Positions 8,180-17,742 of a stretch of 64,000 bases of DNA are shown piece by piece. The DNA comes from Minwuia sp. (GTDB taxonomy: Bacteria; Pseudomonadota; Alphaproteobacteria; Minwuiales; Minwuiaceae), in assembly GCA_029210175.1 (NCBI GenBank), contig JARGPL010000037.1, positions 86,353-150,352 on the forward strand. Reading direction: 5' to 3'. Position 1 is the stretch's first letter. Each line of letters begins with the position of its first letter. The notes below the pieces were generated by a model. That model did no database searches. It was not told the origin of the DNA and was given only the letters and a program-made list of their open reading frames with translations. The position numbers and the translations under genes are program-made.

Positions 8180-9604
8180 GTGAATGATCTTGCACCCAGC
8201 GTTCTGGATCGGCTGAAGGGCGTTGTGGGCTCGCGGGGCTTCATCGATCAGCCCGACGACATGCTGCCCTATACGGTGGAACACCGCGACAAGTGGCAGG
8301 GTGTCTCGCCCCTGGTGGTCCGGCCAGGGTCGGTGGCCGAGGTGCAGCAGGTCATGGCGATCTGCAACGAAACCCGGACGCCGGTGGTGCCGCAGGGCGG
8401 CAATACCGGGCTGGTGGGGGGCTCCATACCCTTCGGCCACGGGGATGAAGTGATCCTGTCGCTCAACCGCCTGAAGGCTATTCGCGGTGTCGATGCCATG
8501 AATGACACGATCACGGTGGAGGCCGGTTGCGTGCTGCAGGATGTGCAGCAGGCAGCGGACGCCGTGGATCGGCTGTTTCCGATGCGCATCGCGTCGGAGG
8601 GCACGTGCCAGATCGGTGGCAATCTTTCCACGAACGCGGGCGGCACGGCCGTGCTGCGCTACGGCAACATGCGCGACCTGGTGCTGGGGTTGGAGGTGGT
8701 GTTGCCCGACGGCTCACTCTGGGAAGGGTTGCGTGGCCTGCGCAAGGACAACACGGGTTATGACCTGAAACACCTGTTCGTCGGCGCCGAGGGCACGCTG
8801 GGGGTGATCACCGCAGCGGTCCTGAAACTGTTTCCGAAGCCGGCGGATCGCCAGGTGGCCTTTGCCGCGCTGCCGGATCCGAAAGCGGCGGTGGCCTTGC
8901 TGTCGCTGGCCAAGTCGATCTCGGGTGGGCAGGTGACGGGGTTCGAGATCATGCCGCGTCTGGGCCTGGACCTCGTGCTGCAACTGCTGCCGGACGCGCG
9001 TGACTCCATGAATGACAAGCACCCCTGGTACGTGCTGGTCGAGATGTCATCGGGGGAGGGTGACGGTGCCCTGCGCGCCGCGCTGGAGCGGACGCTGGAA
9101 CGCGGCTTCGAGAAGGAACTGGTGCTGGATGCCGTGATTGCCGAATCCGCCAGCCAGACGGATGCACTCTGGGCCTTGCGCGAAGGTCTGTCGGAAGCGC
9201 AGAAACTTGGCGGCGGCTCCATCAAGCATGATGTCTCGGTTCCCGTGCCGTTGATGCCGGACTTCATCGCCGCCGCCGATGCGGCCCTGCAGGACGTGGT
9301 GCCTGGGTTCCGGTCCGTCGCGTTCGGCCACATCGGGGACGGCAATGTCCATTACAACCCGCTGCAGCCGGAAGGGGCAGACAAGCAGGCATTCCTCGAC
9401 CGCTGGCAGGACGTGGCCGTGGTGGTGCATGACATCGTGCACAGCATGGGCGGGTCCATCAGCGCAGAGCATGGTCTGGGTCGGCTGAAACGCGATGAGA
9501 TCGAACGCTACAAGTCACCCGTGGAACTGGGGATCATGCGCGGCATCAAGCACACGCTGGACCCCAACGGCATCATGAACCCGGGCAAGGTGCTGAACTT
9601 CTAG
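8180..9604 (+). CDS. FAD-linked 2-hydroxyacid oxidase/dehydrogenase, GlcD/D2HGDH family
   Basis: This 474-residue flavoprotein has an N-terminal FAD_binding_4 domain ([14 protein letters not shown] pyrophosphate loop, about 80-95) and a C-terminal FAD-oxidase_C domain. The C-terminal half carries the metal-binding [10 protein letters not shown] and the [12 protein letters not shown] signatures. The family oxidises D-2-hydroxyglutarate, D-lactate or glycolate with electrons passed to ETF or a quinone. A single-gene context without glcE/glcF favours D-2-hydroxyglutarate or D-lactate dehydrogenase, but the substrate cannot be settled here. The start is GTG at 8180; it is preceded by a purine-rich AGGAGACTG. 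Confidence 0.85.
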   Translation: MNDLAPSVLDRLKGVVGSRGFIDQPDDMLPYTVEHRDKWQGVSPLVVRPGSVAEVQQVMAICNETRTPVVPQGGNTGLVGGSIPFGHGDEVILSLNRLKAIRGVDAMNDTITVEAGCVLQDVQQAADAVDRLFPMRIASEGTCQIGGNLSTNAGGTAVLRYGNMRDLVLGLEVVLPDGSLWEGLRGLRKDNTGYDLKHLFVGAEGTLGVITAAVLKLFPKPADRQVAFAALPDPKAAVALLSLAKSISGGQVTGFEIMPRLGLDLVLQLLPDARDSMNDKHPWYVLVEMSSGEGDGALRAALERTLERGFEKELVLDAVIAESASQTDALWALREGLSEAQKLGGGSIKHDVSVPVPLMPDFIAAADAALQDVVPGFRSVAFGHIGDGNVHYNPLQPEGADKQAFLDRWQDVAVVVHDIVHSMGGSISAEHGLGRLKRDEIERYKSPVELGIMRGIKHTLDPNGIMNPGKVLNF

Positions 9605-9651
9605 GGTCCCGGGTCGGCGCTGCGCGTGCCCGGGATGGCAATCGGGTGTGG

Positions 9652-9782
9652 TGATCCGCCCGCTTGCCTCAAACCCACGGCGCACGCGGACTTGATCCGC
9701 CCGCTTGCCTCAAACCCACGGCGCACGCGGACTTGATCCGCCCGCTTGCCTCAAACCCACGGCGCACGCGGACTTGATCCGC
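9652..9782. repeat. 41-bp tandem repeat, three copies plus a partial
   Basis: A 41-base unit beginning TGATCCGCCCGCTTGCC repeats at 9652, 9693 and 9734 essentially without change, followed by 8 bases of a fourth copy at 9775. It lies between the flavoprotein stop and the 3' end of the convergent GST gene. All reading frames through it give repetitive short peptides of no recognisable kind, so it is treated as noncoding VNTR-like DNA. Confidence 0.9.
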
Positions 9783-9855
9783 GTGCCCAGCCCTGCAGCG
9801 TTCGGGCGGCCCATCAACATTTCCCCGGTCTCTGTCAGCGGGGATCGGCGCCTGT

Positions 9856-10866
9856 TCAGCCGGCCAGAACGTCCAGGCAGCCCGTGGGGGCGAGGGTGGC
9901 GTCGGCGCGGGCCTTGTGGTCGCCCTTCAGGTGACCGTATAGGCTGCGCAGGCGGCTGAGGCATTTCACCTGATAGCGGAACGGTGCCTGGGCATAGGGA
10001 CGGTCGAAGATCGTCATGCGGACTTCTTCATCATCGTTCTCGACGCTTGCCGCGTTCGCCGCCAGGAATGGCAGATAGGCTTCCCCGCATATGTGCAGCA
10101 GCGCGTGCAGCGCCTCGGGCAGGTCGGCATCGGTCGCCGCCCATTCGCCATCGCAGCCGGACAGGTCATCGGTCTGCCGGATCCAGTGGACAAGGGTTGG
10201 CGCACGGCGTCGCATCTCGGTCATTGATGTCGGATCATCGGCCAGGGTGCGAAGCTGCCCGAACAGGCCGAAATCCCCCAGCGACGGGCGGGTGCCGAAC
10301 AGGTAACTGCCCAGACCAACGTGGGTTTCCAGCGCATCGACAGTGCGGGCAAAACTCTCTTCGATCACGCCACGGTTTTCTTCCGTGCAGCCAACCATGG
10401 CCATGCGGCTGACCTGGCGGTCACAGATTTCCCTGGCGAAGGCGCGGCGTTCCTCCAATGGGGCGGAGCCCGGGAAATGGTCGGTGGTTATCCACCAGGA
10501 CGCGAAATCACGGTCGGCGGCATAGAACCACCGATAATGGAACATGGCCTTGGTCAGCCATTCGTCGCCCATGTCCTCGATCAGGTGAGACAGGAACGCG
10601 TGGACCGGATCTGTCGGCAGGATGGAACGCTCCTTGAACCGCTGTTCCAGTTCCATCGCGATGGGCGTGGAATCGACGCGCCAGGCGACGTCATCGGCGA
10701 ACTGCACCATGGGGATGACCTGCGGCTTCACGTGGGCGGTATCGGCACGCCGTTCCATGGTCCGCTGTTCCCAGATGTAGGGCAGTCGCCGGTAGCGCAT
10801 GATCGCCCGCATCTTCACCGAATAGGGTGAGCCATTCTGGCCGAGAAGCCTGATCGGATCCGTCAT
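9856..10866 (-). CDS. Glutathione S-transferase family protein, long form
   Basis: The N-terminus has a thioredoxin-fold GST domain (IRLLGQNGSPYSVKMRAIM, about residues 4-22, with the candidate catalytic Ser/Tyr in GSPYS, then the cis-Pro in VIPMVQF). An all-helical C-terminal domain is recognisable around residues 110-240. At about 336 residues the protein is longer than a typical 200-220 residue GST; the extra C-terminal part is not recognised. The start may be ATG 10866 (MTDPIR) or ATG 10884, six codons upstream; both have weak Shine-Dalgarno matches. Substrate unknown. It is a single gene between the tandem repeat and the two-component operon. Confidence 0.75.
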   Translation of the reverse strand: MTDPIRLLGQNGSPYSVKMRAIMRYRRLPYIWEQRTMERRADTAHVKPQVIPMVQFADDVAWRVDSTPIAMELEQRFKERSILPTDPVHAFLSHLIEDMGDEWLTKAMFHYRWFYAADRDFASWWITTDHFPGSAPLEERRAFAREICDRQVSRMAMVGCTEENRGVIEESFARTVDALETHVGLGSYLFGTRPSLGDFGLFGQLRTLADDPTSMTEMRRRAPTLVHWIRQTDDLSGCDGEWAATDADLPEALHALLHICGEAYLPFLAANAASVENDDEEVRMTIFDRPYAQAPFRYQVKCLSRLRSLYGHLKGDHKARADATLAPTGCLDVLAG

Positions 10867-10957
10867 CGTTCTGTTCGTCCCCATGCGCGACCAGCCCCTT
10901 CCCCAAGGGCTGATACCATCGCCGCATCATACAGAACCGATGGCAGAGCCCAACGTT

Positions 10958-12379
10958 CTAACTGCTGTTCTCGGGCAGCCATGCAGTCGCCGCAAGTCCG
11001 CCTGTGTCACGGTTGGCCAGGGCCAGATCACCGCCCAGGCGCCGGAACACGTCGCGGGCGAGGGCCAGGCCCAGACCTGATCCCCCGGTTTCCCGATTGC
11101 GGGACGTCTCGACGCGATAGAACGGCTGAAACACCTTGTCCAGTTCGTCCTCCGGCAGGCCGGGACCATTGTCGGCGACGGTCAGCGTCGCGCGACCTCC
11201 CCCCTTGACCAGCAACAGCCGCACCTCGCCACCGCCATAGCGCAGCGCGTTCTCCACCAGATTGCCAACCGCGCGTTTCAGCGCCACGGGACGCCCATCG
11301 ACAGGGAACCGCTCCGGCCCGTCAAAGGCCACGTCCTGGCCGCGTGTGGCGCAGTCTTCGGCCAGGTCACGCAGCAGTCCGGCCAGATCGATCCGGGTGA
11401 TTGCCTCCGTCGCCTGATCGCCGCGGATGAACCCAAGCGCCTGATCGACCATCTGCTGCATGTCTTCGATGTCGCCGATGGCGCGCTGCTGCTGGTCCGG
11501 GTCCTCGATGAATTCCGCGCGCAACCGCAGACGGGTCAGGATGGTCTTCAGATCATGGCTCAAGGCCGCAAGCATCAGGGTGCGATCGTCGATCAGGCGC
11601 TTGATGCGGGTCTGCATGCGATTGAATGCCGTCGCGGTCTTGCGCAGTTCTCTCGGTCCCTGCTCATCCAGCGGCGGGGCATCCACATCCAGACCCAGCC
11701 GGTCAGCCGCCATCGCCAGTTCACGCAGGGGACGGGTCGCGCGCCGCGCCGCCCAGATGGCGAAGATGATGATCAGCAGCCCCGTGCTGACAATCCAGAA
11801 CAGGCCACGGAACGCCCATCGAAACGCCAGACGGTCGGTCGAGACCAGGAAATGCACCCAGGTGCCGTCGGTCAGGGTGGTGGCGACGATCAGCTTTCGC
11901 CGGCTCGGCGTCAGGTCCGGTTCCGGTGGCCCGCCCGGGTGCAGGACCCGCCCCCGCTTGCCTTCATCGTCGTCATCATCATCCAGCGGTACGATGACCA
12001 TGGGACGGCCACGCAGGGCTGGCAGGTTGCGGTCCACGAAACGACGGATGCCGCGCTGCAGATCTTCATGGTGGTCGTGTTCATGGTCGTGGGCCTGGCG
12101 TGGCGGGTGACTGCGGATTCGCACGCCGAGTGTCGGGCCGGAGATCACCCGTGCCAGTTCTCGCCGCTCCGCCATTGGCGTCCGGTCCAGCAGGACAACG
12201 ATCTGTTCCGTCCGGCGCGCGGTGTGGTCGAGCAACTGCCGCGCCGTCTCGGTCCTGTCCTTGGCATACCAGCCGATGGTGCCCGCCAGCGCGATGGCCA
12301 GCAGCAGCATCAGGATCAGCGCCAGACGGCCCGCGATGCCGCCGACATGCAGCCGGTTCAGGAAGCGGTGACGTCGCAT
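10958..12379 (-). CDS. CpxA/EnvZ-like sensor histidine kinase with His-rich sensor domain
   Basis: This 473-residue inner-membrane kinase has TM1 at about 17-37, a periplasmic domain to about 190, TM2 at about 192-210, then HAMP, HisKA (ALSHDLKTILTRL, H275) and HATPase_c (GNLVENALRYG N-box, DNGPGLP, GGSGLGLAL). The H-box uses HDLKT, as in OmpR-partner kinases. The periplasmic loop holds HPPRQAHDHEHDHHED (91-106) and a run of six Asp (133-138), which look like metal ligands. The gene overlaps the upstream response regulator by 22 bases, so the two are translated together. With the divergent Spy/CpxP-like gene, the layout is that of a Cpx-type envelope or metal stress system. Confidence 0.9.
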   Translation of the reverse strand: MRRHRFLNRLHVGGIAGRLALILMLLLAIALAGTIGWYAKDRTETARQLLDHTARRTEQIVVLLDRTPMAERRELARVISGPTLGVRIRSHPPRQAHDHEHDHHEDLQRGIRRFVDRNLPALRGRPMVIVPLDDDDDDEGKRGRVLHPGGPPEPDLTPSRRKLIVATTLTDGTWVHFLVSTDRLAFRWAFRGLFWIVSTGLLIIIFAIWAARRATRPLRELAMAADRLGLDVDAPPLDEQGPRELRKTATAFNRMQTRIKRLIDDRTLMLAALSHDLKTILTRLRLRAEFIEDPDQQQRAIGDIEDMQQMVDQALGFIRGDQATEAITRIDLAGLLRDLAEDCATRGQDVAFDGPERFPVDGRPVALKRAVGNLVENALRYGGGEVRLLLVKGGGRATLTVADNGPGLPEDELDKVFQPFYRVETSRNRETGGSGLGLALARDVFRRLGGDLALANRDTGGLAATAWLPENSS

Positions 12380-13086
12380 GCGAAGTAATACCCCCCATGG
12401 CGAACGGTCTTGAACATGCGCGGGTTCTTCGGGTCTTCACCCAGCTTGCGGCGCAGGCGGCTGAGGGCGACATCGATGGAGCGATCGAATGGGCCCAGCG
12501 ACCGGCCTGTGGTCAGGTCCGCCAGCTGGTCACGACTGAGGATCTGCTGCGGGCGTTCGGCAAAGGCTTCCAGCATGTCGAATTCGCCCGATGTCAGGGT
12601 GACAAGCGTGCCCTCGGGGTCACGCAGTTCACGGGCGGCGAGGTCGATCTGCCAGCCCTCGAACGTCAGTACACGCGGGCGGTCCTGTGCCGCGCCATCC
12701 GGTTCGCCCATGTCTGCCGACCGGCGCAGCACCGCGCGGATGCGCGCCAGCAGTTCGCGGGGGTTGAACGGTTTCGGCAGATAGTCGTCCGCACCGACCT
12801 CCAGGCCCACGATACGGTCGGCTTCCTCCCCCAGGGCCGTCAGCATGATGATGGGTGTCTTCACACCGCTGCCGCGCAATCGGCGGCAGATCGCAAGTCC
12901 GTCTTCCCCCGGCATCATCAGGTCCAGCACCAGCAGGTCGAAGCGGCCGCTGGCGAGTTTCGCGTCCATGTCACGCCCATCGCGGGCGGTGTCGACGCGC
13001 AATTCGTGACGCACCAGAAACCGCGCCAGCAGGTCGCGTATTTCCCGGTCGTCATCGATGATCAGCAGATGTGGTGTCCGTTGCAT
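12358..13086 (-). CDS. OmpR/CpxR-family response regulator
   Basis: This 242-residue regulator has a receiver domain with the acidic triad in IIDDDR, phospho-acceptor D55 (LVLDLMMPG) and K105 (YLPKPF). A C-terminal winged helix follows, with RSIDVALSRLRRKL recognition helix and a TVRHGGYYF wing. The ATG at 13086 is chosen because the receiver domain begins at once after it; longer forms upstream have no domain. It is the first gene of the regulator-kinase operon. The five-half-site array at 13131-13183 sits 45 bases upstream of its start, so autoregulation is likely. Confidence 0.92.
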   Translation of the reverse strand: MQRTPHLLIIDDDREIRDLLARFLVRHELRVDTARDGRDMDAKLASGRFDLLVLDLMMPGEDGLAICRRLRGSGVKTPIIMLTALGEEADRIVGLEVGADDYLPKPFNPRELLARIRAVLRRSADMGEPDGAAQDRPRVLTFEGWQIDLAARELRDPEGTLVTLTSGEFDMLEAFAERPQQILSRDQLADLTTGRSLGPFDRSIDVALSRLRRKLGEDPKNPRMFKTVRHGGYYFACDVTAS

Positions 13087-13130
13087 GCCCCTGAATATAT
13101 GCCTGAAGCCGGCAGGTCGGGCAGCATTTC

Positions 13131-13183
13131 GTAACCGCTTGTAACCATCGCAGGCCCCGTTACGCGCCGTTACCGACCGTTGC
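13131..13183. promoter_or_regulatory. CpxR-box-like operator array, five half-sites at 10-bp spacing
   Basis: GTAAC-N5-GTAAC lies at 13131-13145. On the opposite strand the same half-site occurs as GTTAC (13159-13163), GTTAC (13169-13173) and GTTGC (13179-13183), each separated by 5 bases. The two groups face each other 13 bases apart. The known E. coli CpxR box is GTAAA-N5-GTAAA, so spacing and core agree, with one base changed. The array sits between the divergent regulator (start 13086) and the Spy-like gene (start 13307) and could control both. Confidence 0.7.
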
Positions 13184-13306
13184 ACCCGACGGGTCGCAGC
13201 GCCCGAACCACAAGCCCATGTTCAGGAGGCGCCGGGATGATCGCCGATGAGGATCATCTGGCCAGGCTCTTCCGGTCGATGTTCGGCCCAACCAAGGAGA
13301 ATTCAC

Positions 13307-13840
13307 ATGAACCGTCGCCTCAAGATAATGCTGATCGGTGTCGTCGCTGCCATGGGCATCACCGGCGGTGCCGCCGTGCTGCACGCCCAGTCCGGTGACG
13401 GCTGGAAACACGACGCCCGGATGGGTGGACACCATGGCGGCATGAAGTACGTCTGCGAGAACGGCAGCGAGCGGCTGGACGACGTGATCACGTTCGCTGA
13501 CATTCGCCTCGGCATCCGCGATGACCAGCAGGCCACGTGGGACAGTTTTGCAGCTTCCGTCCGCGCCGGTGGTCAGGACCTGTTGAGTGCCTGTGACAGC
13601 ATGGACGTCATGCGCGGTGGCAATGCACCGGAACGCCTGGCGGAGATGGAAGTGATCATGGAAAAGGCGCTGGGCGCGCTGAAGCAGATCCGCACATCGT
13701 TCGACCCGCTCTACACCGTGCTGGATGAGGATCAGAAAGCCACGCTGGAGCGTCTGACCCATCGCCGCCATGGCCGCTACGACGACGACGACGACCATGA
13801 TCGCGACGATCATGATCGCGACGATCACCGCAAGGGCTGA
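13307..13840 (+). CDS. Spy/CpxP-like periplasmic LTXXQ-type protein with Asp/His-rich tail
   Basis: This 177-residue exported protein starts at ATG 13307, which follows AAGGAG with 7-base spacing. A signal peptide covers about residues 1-28 (cleavage after LHAQ or before). The mature part is helical with two LTxxQ-like motifs (IRDDQQATW and LDEDQKATL), the mark of the Spy/CpxP/CnrX group of periplasmic chaperones and metal sensors. The tail is DDDDDHDRDDHDRDDH, a probable divalent-metal ligand patch, and the N-terminal mature region adds GGHHGGM. Divergence from the CpxRA-like pair and the shared operator suggest a stress-induced feedback partner of the kinase. Confidence 0.8.
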   Translation: MNRRLKIMLIGVVAAMGITGGAAVLHAQSGDGWKHDARMGGHHGGMKYVCENGSERLDDVITFADIRLGIRDDQQATWDSFAASVRAGGQDLLSACDSMDVMRGGNAPERLAEMEVIMEKALGALKQIRTSFDPLYTVLDEDQKATLERLTHRRHGRYDDDDDHDRDDHDRDDHRKG

Positions 13841-13864
13841 CACCGAAGTCCAGACTTCCCTGAC

Positions 13865-13906
13865 TGATCCTGGTGCCCATGCGTTCGACGCCGGGTGCCC
13901 GGATCA
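13865..13906. terminator. Stem-loop between convergent genes
   Basis: TGATCCTGGTGCCC (13865-13878) pairs imperfectly (11 of 14) with GGGTGCCCGGATCA (13893-13906) across a 14-base loop. It sits between the 3' ends of the Spy-like gene and the propionyl-CoA synthetase gene, where a bidirectional terminator is expected. No long T tract. Confidence 0.4.
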
Positions 13907-13942
13907 CGTTCGGGACAACAGAAAGTGCAATGTGGAAGCCCC

Positions 13943-15838
13943 TCAGCCTCTGGGGTAGCCCAGGGTGCTGAGCGACTCGCGGATTTCGTCCAGGATTGCA
14001 GGATCGTCGATGGTGGCTGGAGCCTTGAACTCCACACCGTCGGCGATCTTTTGCATGGTGGCGCGCAGCACCTTGCCTGACCGGGTCTTGGGCAGACGCT
14101 TCACAGCGGTGATCAGCTTGAAAGCGGCCACCGCACCGATCTGCTGGCGGACCATGGTGATGCAGTCCTTCTCGATATCCGCGACCGCCCGTTCGGCGCC
14201 GGATTTCAGCACCACCACACCCAGGGGCAGCTGGCCCTTCAGCTTGTCCTCGATACCGAAGACCGCGCATTCGGCCACATCCGGATGCTGCGACAGCACT
14301 TCTTCCATCGCACCGGTCGACAGCCGATGACCCGCCACATTGATGACGTCATCGGTGCGCGACAGGATATAGACGTAACCGTCTTCGTCGATCATGCCCG
14401 CATCGCCAGTGTTGTAGTATCCGGGGAAGGCCTCCAGATAAGCCGACTTGAAGCGCGCATCGGCATTCCAGAGGGTCGGCAGGGAGCTTGGCGGCAGCGG
14501 CAGTTTCACCGCAATGGCACCCATCTGACCCGCCGGAACCTGGTGTCCGCCTTCGTCCAGGGCATGGATCTCGTAGCCTGGAACGGGACGTGTGGGGCTA
14601 CCGTATTTCACGGGCAGAGGCTCGATCCCCATCGGATTCATCGCCATCGGCCAGCCGGTCTCGGTCTGCCACCAGTGATCGATCACCGGCACCTTCAACT
14701 GGTTCTCGGCCCACTGGATGGTGTCAGAGTCGGCGCGCTCCCCGGCCAGGAACAGGATGCGGAACTTCGACAGGTCGTACTTGCCGATGAAGCTGCCATC
14801 CGGATCCTGCTGCTTGATGGCGCGGAACGCGGTGGGGGCGGTGAACATGACCCGCACGTCATGGTCGGCGATGACCCGCCAGAACGTGCCGGGGTCGGGG
14901 GTGCCGACCGGCTTGCCCTCGAACAGGATCGTCGTGGCACCATGCAGCAGCGGCGCATAGACGATGTAGGAATGGCCGACGACCCAACCCACATCCGACG
15001 CGGCCCAGAAGGCTTCGCCCGGGTTGGCGTCATAGAGGTTCTTCATGGACCATTTCAGGGCCACGGCGTGCCCGCCGTTGTCGCGGATCACGCCCTTCGG
15101 CTGACCGGTGGTGCCGGACGTATAGAGGATGTAGAGCGGGTCCGTTGCCTTGACCGACACGCAATCGGCGGGCGATGCCCCCAGCAGGGCGTCGGCCCAG
15201 AGCACGTCGCCGTCGCGCACATCGAAGTCCGCCACCTGCTCACGCGGAAAGATGACGCAGCCGTCCGGCTTGTGCCTGGCCATGTCGATGGCTGCATGCA
15301 CCAGCGGCATGTATTCGATCACCCGACCCGGCTCCAGCCCGCAGCTGGCGGTCACGATCAGTTTCGGCGTTGAATCGTCGATACGTGTGGCCAGCTCGTT
15401 CGGGGCAAAGCCACCGAACACCACCGAGTGCACGGCACCGATGCGGGTGCAAGCCAGCATGGCGATGGCAGCTTCGGGGATCATTGGCATGTAGATGATG
15501 ACCCGGTCACCCTTGTCGACACCACGAGCCTGCAGTGCGCCGGCGAAGTGGGCGACGCGGTTCAGCAATTCCTTGTAGGTGAATTTCTGAACCGTGCCGG
15601 TGATCGGGCTGTCATGGATCAGCGCCAACTGATCGGCCCGACCCCCCGCCACATGCCGGTCGAGGCAGTTGTGGCAGGTGTTCAGTTCGCCGCCGGGAAA
15701 CCAGTGGACGAAGGGTGCATTGCTGTCGTCGAGAACCTGATCGAAGGGCTTGTACCAGTCGATGCCCTTCGCCGCTTCCGCCCAGAAACCTTCAGGATCA
15801 GCTTTCCAGCCATTGTAGACGTCATCATACGCACCCAT
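13943..15838 (-). CDS. prpE: Propionyl-CoA synthetase-like AMP-forming ligase
   Basis: This 631-residue acyl-CoA ligase of the Acs/PrpE branch converts propionate or another short acid, ATP and CoA to acyl-CoA. It has the N-terminal ACAS_N region (WYKPFDQVLDDSNAP), the P-loop YTSGTTGQPKG, the A5/A8 region ending in RTDDVINVAGHRL, and the acylatable lysine in KTRSGKVLR. The FxHWFPGGELNTCHNCLDRH start fits PrpE/ACSS3 rather than the longer-headed acetyl-CoA synthetases. Its start lies 5 bases after the stop of the DmdB-like ligase gene, so the two are in one operon. Substrate preference between propionate and acetate is inferred from similarity only. Confidence 0.8.
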   Translation of the reverse strand: MGAYDDVYNGWKADPEGFWAEAAKGIDWYKPFDQVLDDSNAPFVHWFPGGELNTCHNCLDRHVAGGRADQLALIHDSPITGTVQKFTYKELLNRVAHFAGALQARGVDKGDRVIIYMPMIPEAAIAMLACTRIGAVHSVVFGGFAPNELATRIDDSTPKLIVTASCGLEPGRVIEYMPLVHAAIDMARHKPDGCVIFPREQVADFDVRDGDVLWADALLGASPADCVSVKATDPLYILYTSGTTGQPKGVIRDNGGHAVALKWSMKNLYDANPGEAFWAASDVGWVVGHSYIVYAPLLHGATTILFEGKPVGTPDPGTFWRVIADHDVRVMFTAPTAFRAIKQQDPDGSFIGKYDLSKFRILFLAGERADSDTIQWAENQLKVPVIDHWWQTETGWPMAMNPMGIEPLPVKYGSPTRPVPGYEIHALDEGGHQVPAGQMGAIAVKLPLPPSSLPTLWNADARFKSAYLEAFPGYYNTGDAGMIDEDGYVYILSRTDDVINVAGHRLSTGAMEEVLSQHPDVAECAVFGIEDKLKGQLPLGVVVLKSGAERAVADIEKDCITMVRQQIGAVAAFKLITAVKRLPKTRSGKVLRATMQKIADGVEFKAPATIDDPAILDEIRESLSTLGYPRG

Positions 15839-15843
15839 GCCCC

Positions 15844-17487
15844 TTAATCCGCCGCGGTCTGTGCGGTCGGGAGGGTGTAGTCCTTGAACTGCTCCCTCAG
15901 GGTCGTCTTCTGGATCTTGCCCGTGGCCGTGTGCGGGATCTCATCGACGAACTGCACATCGTCGGGCATCCACCATTTGGCGATCTTGCCATCCAGGAAG
16001 GCCATGATGTCATCCTTGGATACGTCCTTGCCCGCCTTCGTGACGATACAGAGCAGCGGGCGCTCATCCCATTTCGGGTGGAATATGCCGATCACGGCTG
16101 CTTCGGCCACCGCCGGATGACCCATGGCGGCGTTCTCCAGGTCGATGGAACTGATCCATTCACCGCCGGACTTGATCACGTCCTTGGCGCGGTCGGTGAT
16201 GGTCATGAACCCATCTTCGTCCAGGGTCGCGACATCACCGGTATTGAACCAGTTTCCGTTGTCCAGGACATTGCCGCCCTCGCCCTTGAAGTAGCCGTTG
16301 GTGATCCAGTAGCCACGGGTGAGCAGGTTGCCGAACGCCACGCCATCACGGGGCAGTTCATTGTCCTCGTCGTCGGTGATCTTCAGCTCCACGCCATAAA
16401 TCACGCGGCCCTGCTTGGCCTTGTAGGGAAGCTGCTCCTCGAACGGCAACTGCTCGATGGCCTTTGTCATCACGCCGGAGGTGCCGAGCGGGCTCATTTC
16501 CGTCATGCCCCAGGCGTGGATGACGGTGACGTCGTACTTGGTCTCGAACGTGCGGATCATGGATGCCGGTGCGGCGGAGCCGCCAATGACCGTGCGGCTC
16601 ATGTCTGGCAGGCCCAGGCCATGTTCTTCCATGTAATTCAGCAGCATCAGCCAGACCGTCGGCACACCTGCGGACATGGTGACCTTCTCGTCGGCCATCA
16701 GGTCATAGACCGACTTGCCGTCCAGGTCCTTGCCGGGCAGCACCAGCTTGGCACCGCACATCGGCGCGGCATAGGCCAGGCCCCAGGCGTTGGCATGGAA
16801 CATCGGCACCACGGGCAGCACGGCATCACGCGATGTCAGGCCCAGGCAGTCGCCCATACAGGCGGCGAAGCTGTGCAGAACGGTGGAGCGATGCTGGTAA
16901 AGCACGCCCTTGGGATTGCCGGTGGTGCCGGACGTGTAACAAAGGCTGGATGCGGTCTTCTCGTCGAACTCCGGCCATTCGAATTCGGTGCTCTCCGCGG
17001 CCAGCAGATCTTCGTAGCAGTGCACGTTCTTGAGGGTCGTCTGGGGCATGTGGGCGCTGTCCGTCATGACAACGATGCCCTTCACGCTCTTCAGTTCGTC
17101 CTGCACCTTTTCCAGCAAAGGCACGAAGGTCAGATCGACGAAGATGTAGCTGTCTTCGGCGTGGTTCGCGATGTAGACGATTTGTTCTGGAAACAGGCGC
17201 GGGTTGAGCGTGTGCAGAACTGCACCCAGGCCCGACACACCATAGTAGCATTCCAGATGACGGTGCGTGTTCCAGGCCAGGGTGCCGATGCGGTCTCCCA
17301 GTTTCACGCCAAGACGGGTCAAGGCATTGGCGAGTTGCTTTGAACGCTGGCGGGCATCGGCGTAGGTGTAGCGATGGATCGGTCCTTCCACCGTGCGGGT
17401 CACGATTTCCGTGCGGCCATGATAGTCGGCGGCATAGTCGATCAGCGTGTGGATCAGAAGCTGCTTTTCCTGGATCAGCCCGAGCAT
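15844..17487 (-). CDS. Medium/long-chain or DmdB-like fatty acyl-CoA ligase
   Basis: This 547-residue AMP-forming ligase has [11 protein letters not shown], the A5 region [21 protein letters not shown] and the C-terminal lysine motif [15 protein letters not shown]. The N-terminal stretch ([38 protein letters not shown]) is very like the 3-methylmercaptopropionate:CoA ligases DmdB and related fatty-acid ligases of marine alphaproteobacteria. A role in DMSP demethylation would need dmdA and a large DmdC-type dehydrogenase, which are not here; the adjacent dehydrogenase is too short for DmdC. So general carboxylate activation is the safe reading. It precedes prpE in the same operon. Confidence 0.82.
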   Translation of the reverse strand: MLGLIQEKQLLIHTLIDYAADYHGRTEIVTRTVEGPIHRYTYADARQRSKQLANALTRLGVKLGDRIGTLAWNTHRHLECYYGVSGLGAVLHTLNPRLFPEQIVYIANHAEDSYIFVDLTFVPLLEKVQDELKSVKGIVVMTDSAHMPQTTLKNVHCYEDLLAAESTEFEWPEFDEKTASSLCYTSGTTGNPKGVLYQHRSTVLHSFAACMGDCLGLTSRDAVLPVVPMFHANAWGLAYAAPMCGAKLVLPGKDLDGKSVYDLMADEKVTMSAGVPTVWLMLLNYMEEHGLGLPDMSRTVIGGSAAPASMIRTFETKYDVTVIHAWGMTEMSPLGTSGVMTKAIEQLPFEEQLPYKAKQGRVIYGVELKITDDEDNELPRDGVAFGNLLTRGYWITNGYFKGEGGNVLDNGNWFNTGDVATLDEDGFMTITDRAKDVIKSGGEWISSIDLENAAMGHPAVAEAAVIGIFHPKWDERPLLCIVTKAGKDVSKDDIMAFLDGKIAKWWMPDDVQFVDEIPHTATGKIQKTTLREQFKDYTLPTAQTAAD

Positions 17488-17742
17488 CGTTTCATCCTCC
17501 CTGAAATCAATCCGAAGTCCCTGTCAGAGACCCGTCAAATTGGCGCGGAACATACGCGAGCGACAGGTCGGGTCAAGCATTCCGCATCGATTTTTCGCCG
17601 AAAATGCTCACCTCACCGCGATCTGTCGCTGCATGACAGAATGGCGGTTCAGCGCAGTCATTCAAACAGGTCATGTTGGCGCAACACGAAAAGCCGTTCC
17701 AGGTCCATGCGCCGCCCGTGGCAGGTCCGCCCAGGGCAGTGC

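Noticed and set aside
9705..9964. Short open frames through the 41-bp tandem repeat
   Set aside because: They only translate the repeat and run into the GST gene antisense.
13865..13906. RpoE-type promoter at TGATCC in the Spy-prpE intergenic region
   Set aside because: No TA at the required 18-base spacing on either strand; the arms fit a terminator better.
15844..17487. Assigning the ligase as DmdB of DMSP demethylation
   Set aside because: Similarity is strong, but dmdA and a DmdC-size dehydrogenase are missing from the window, so a general ligase is the safe call.
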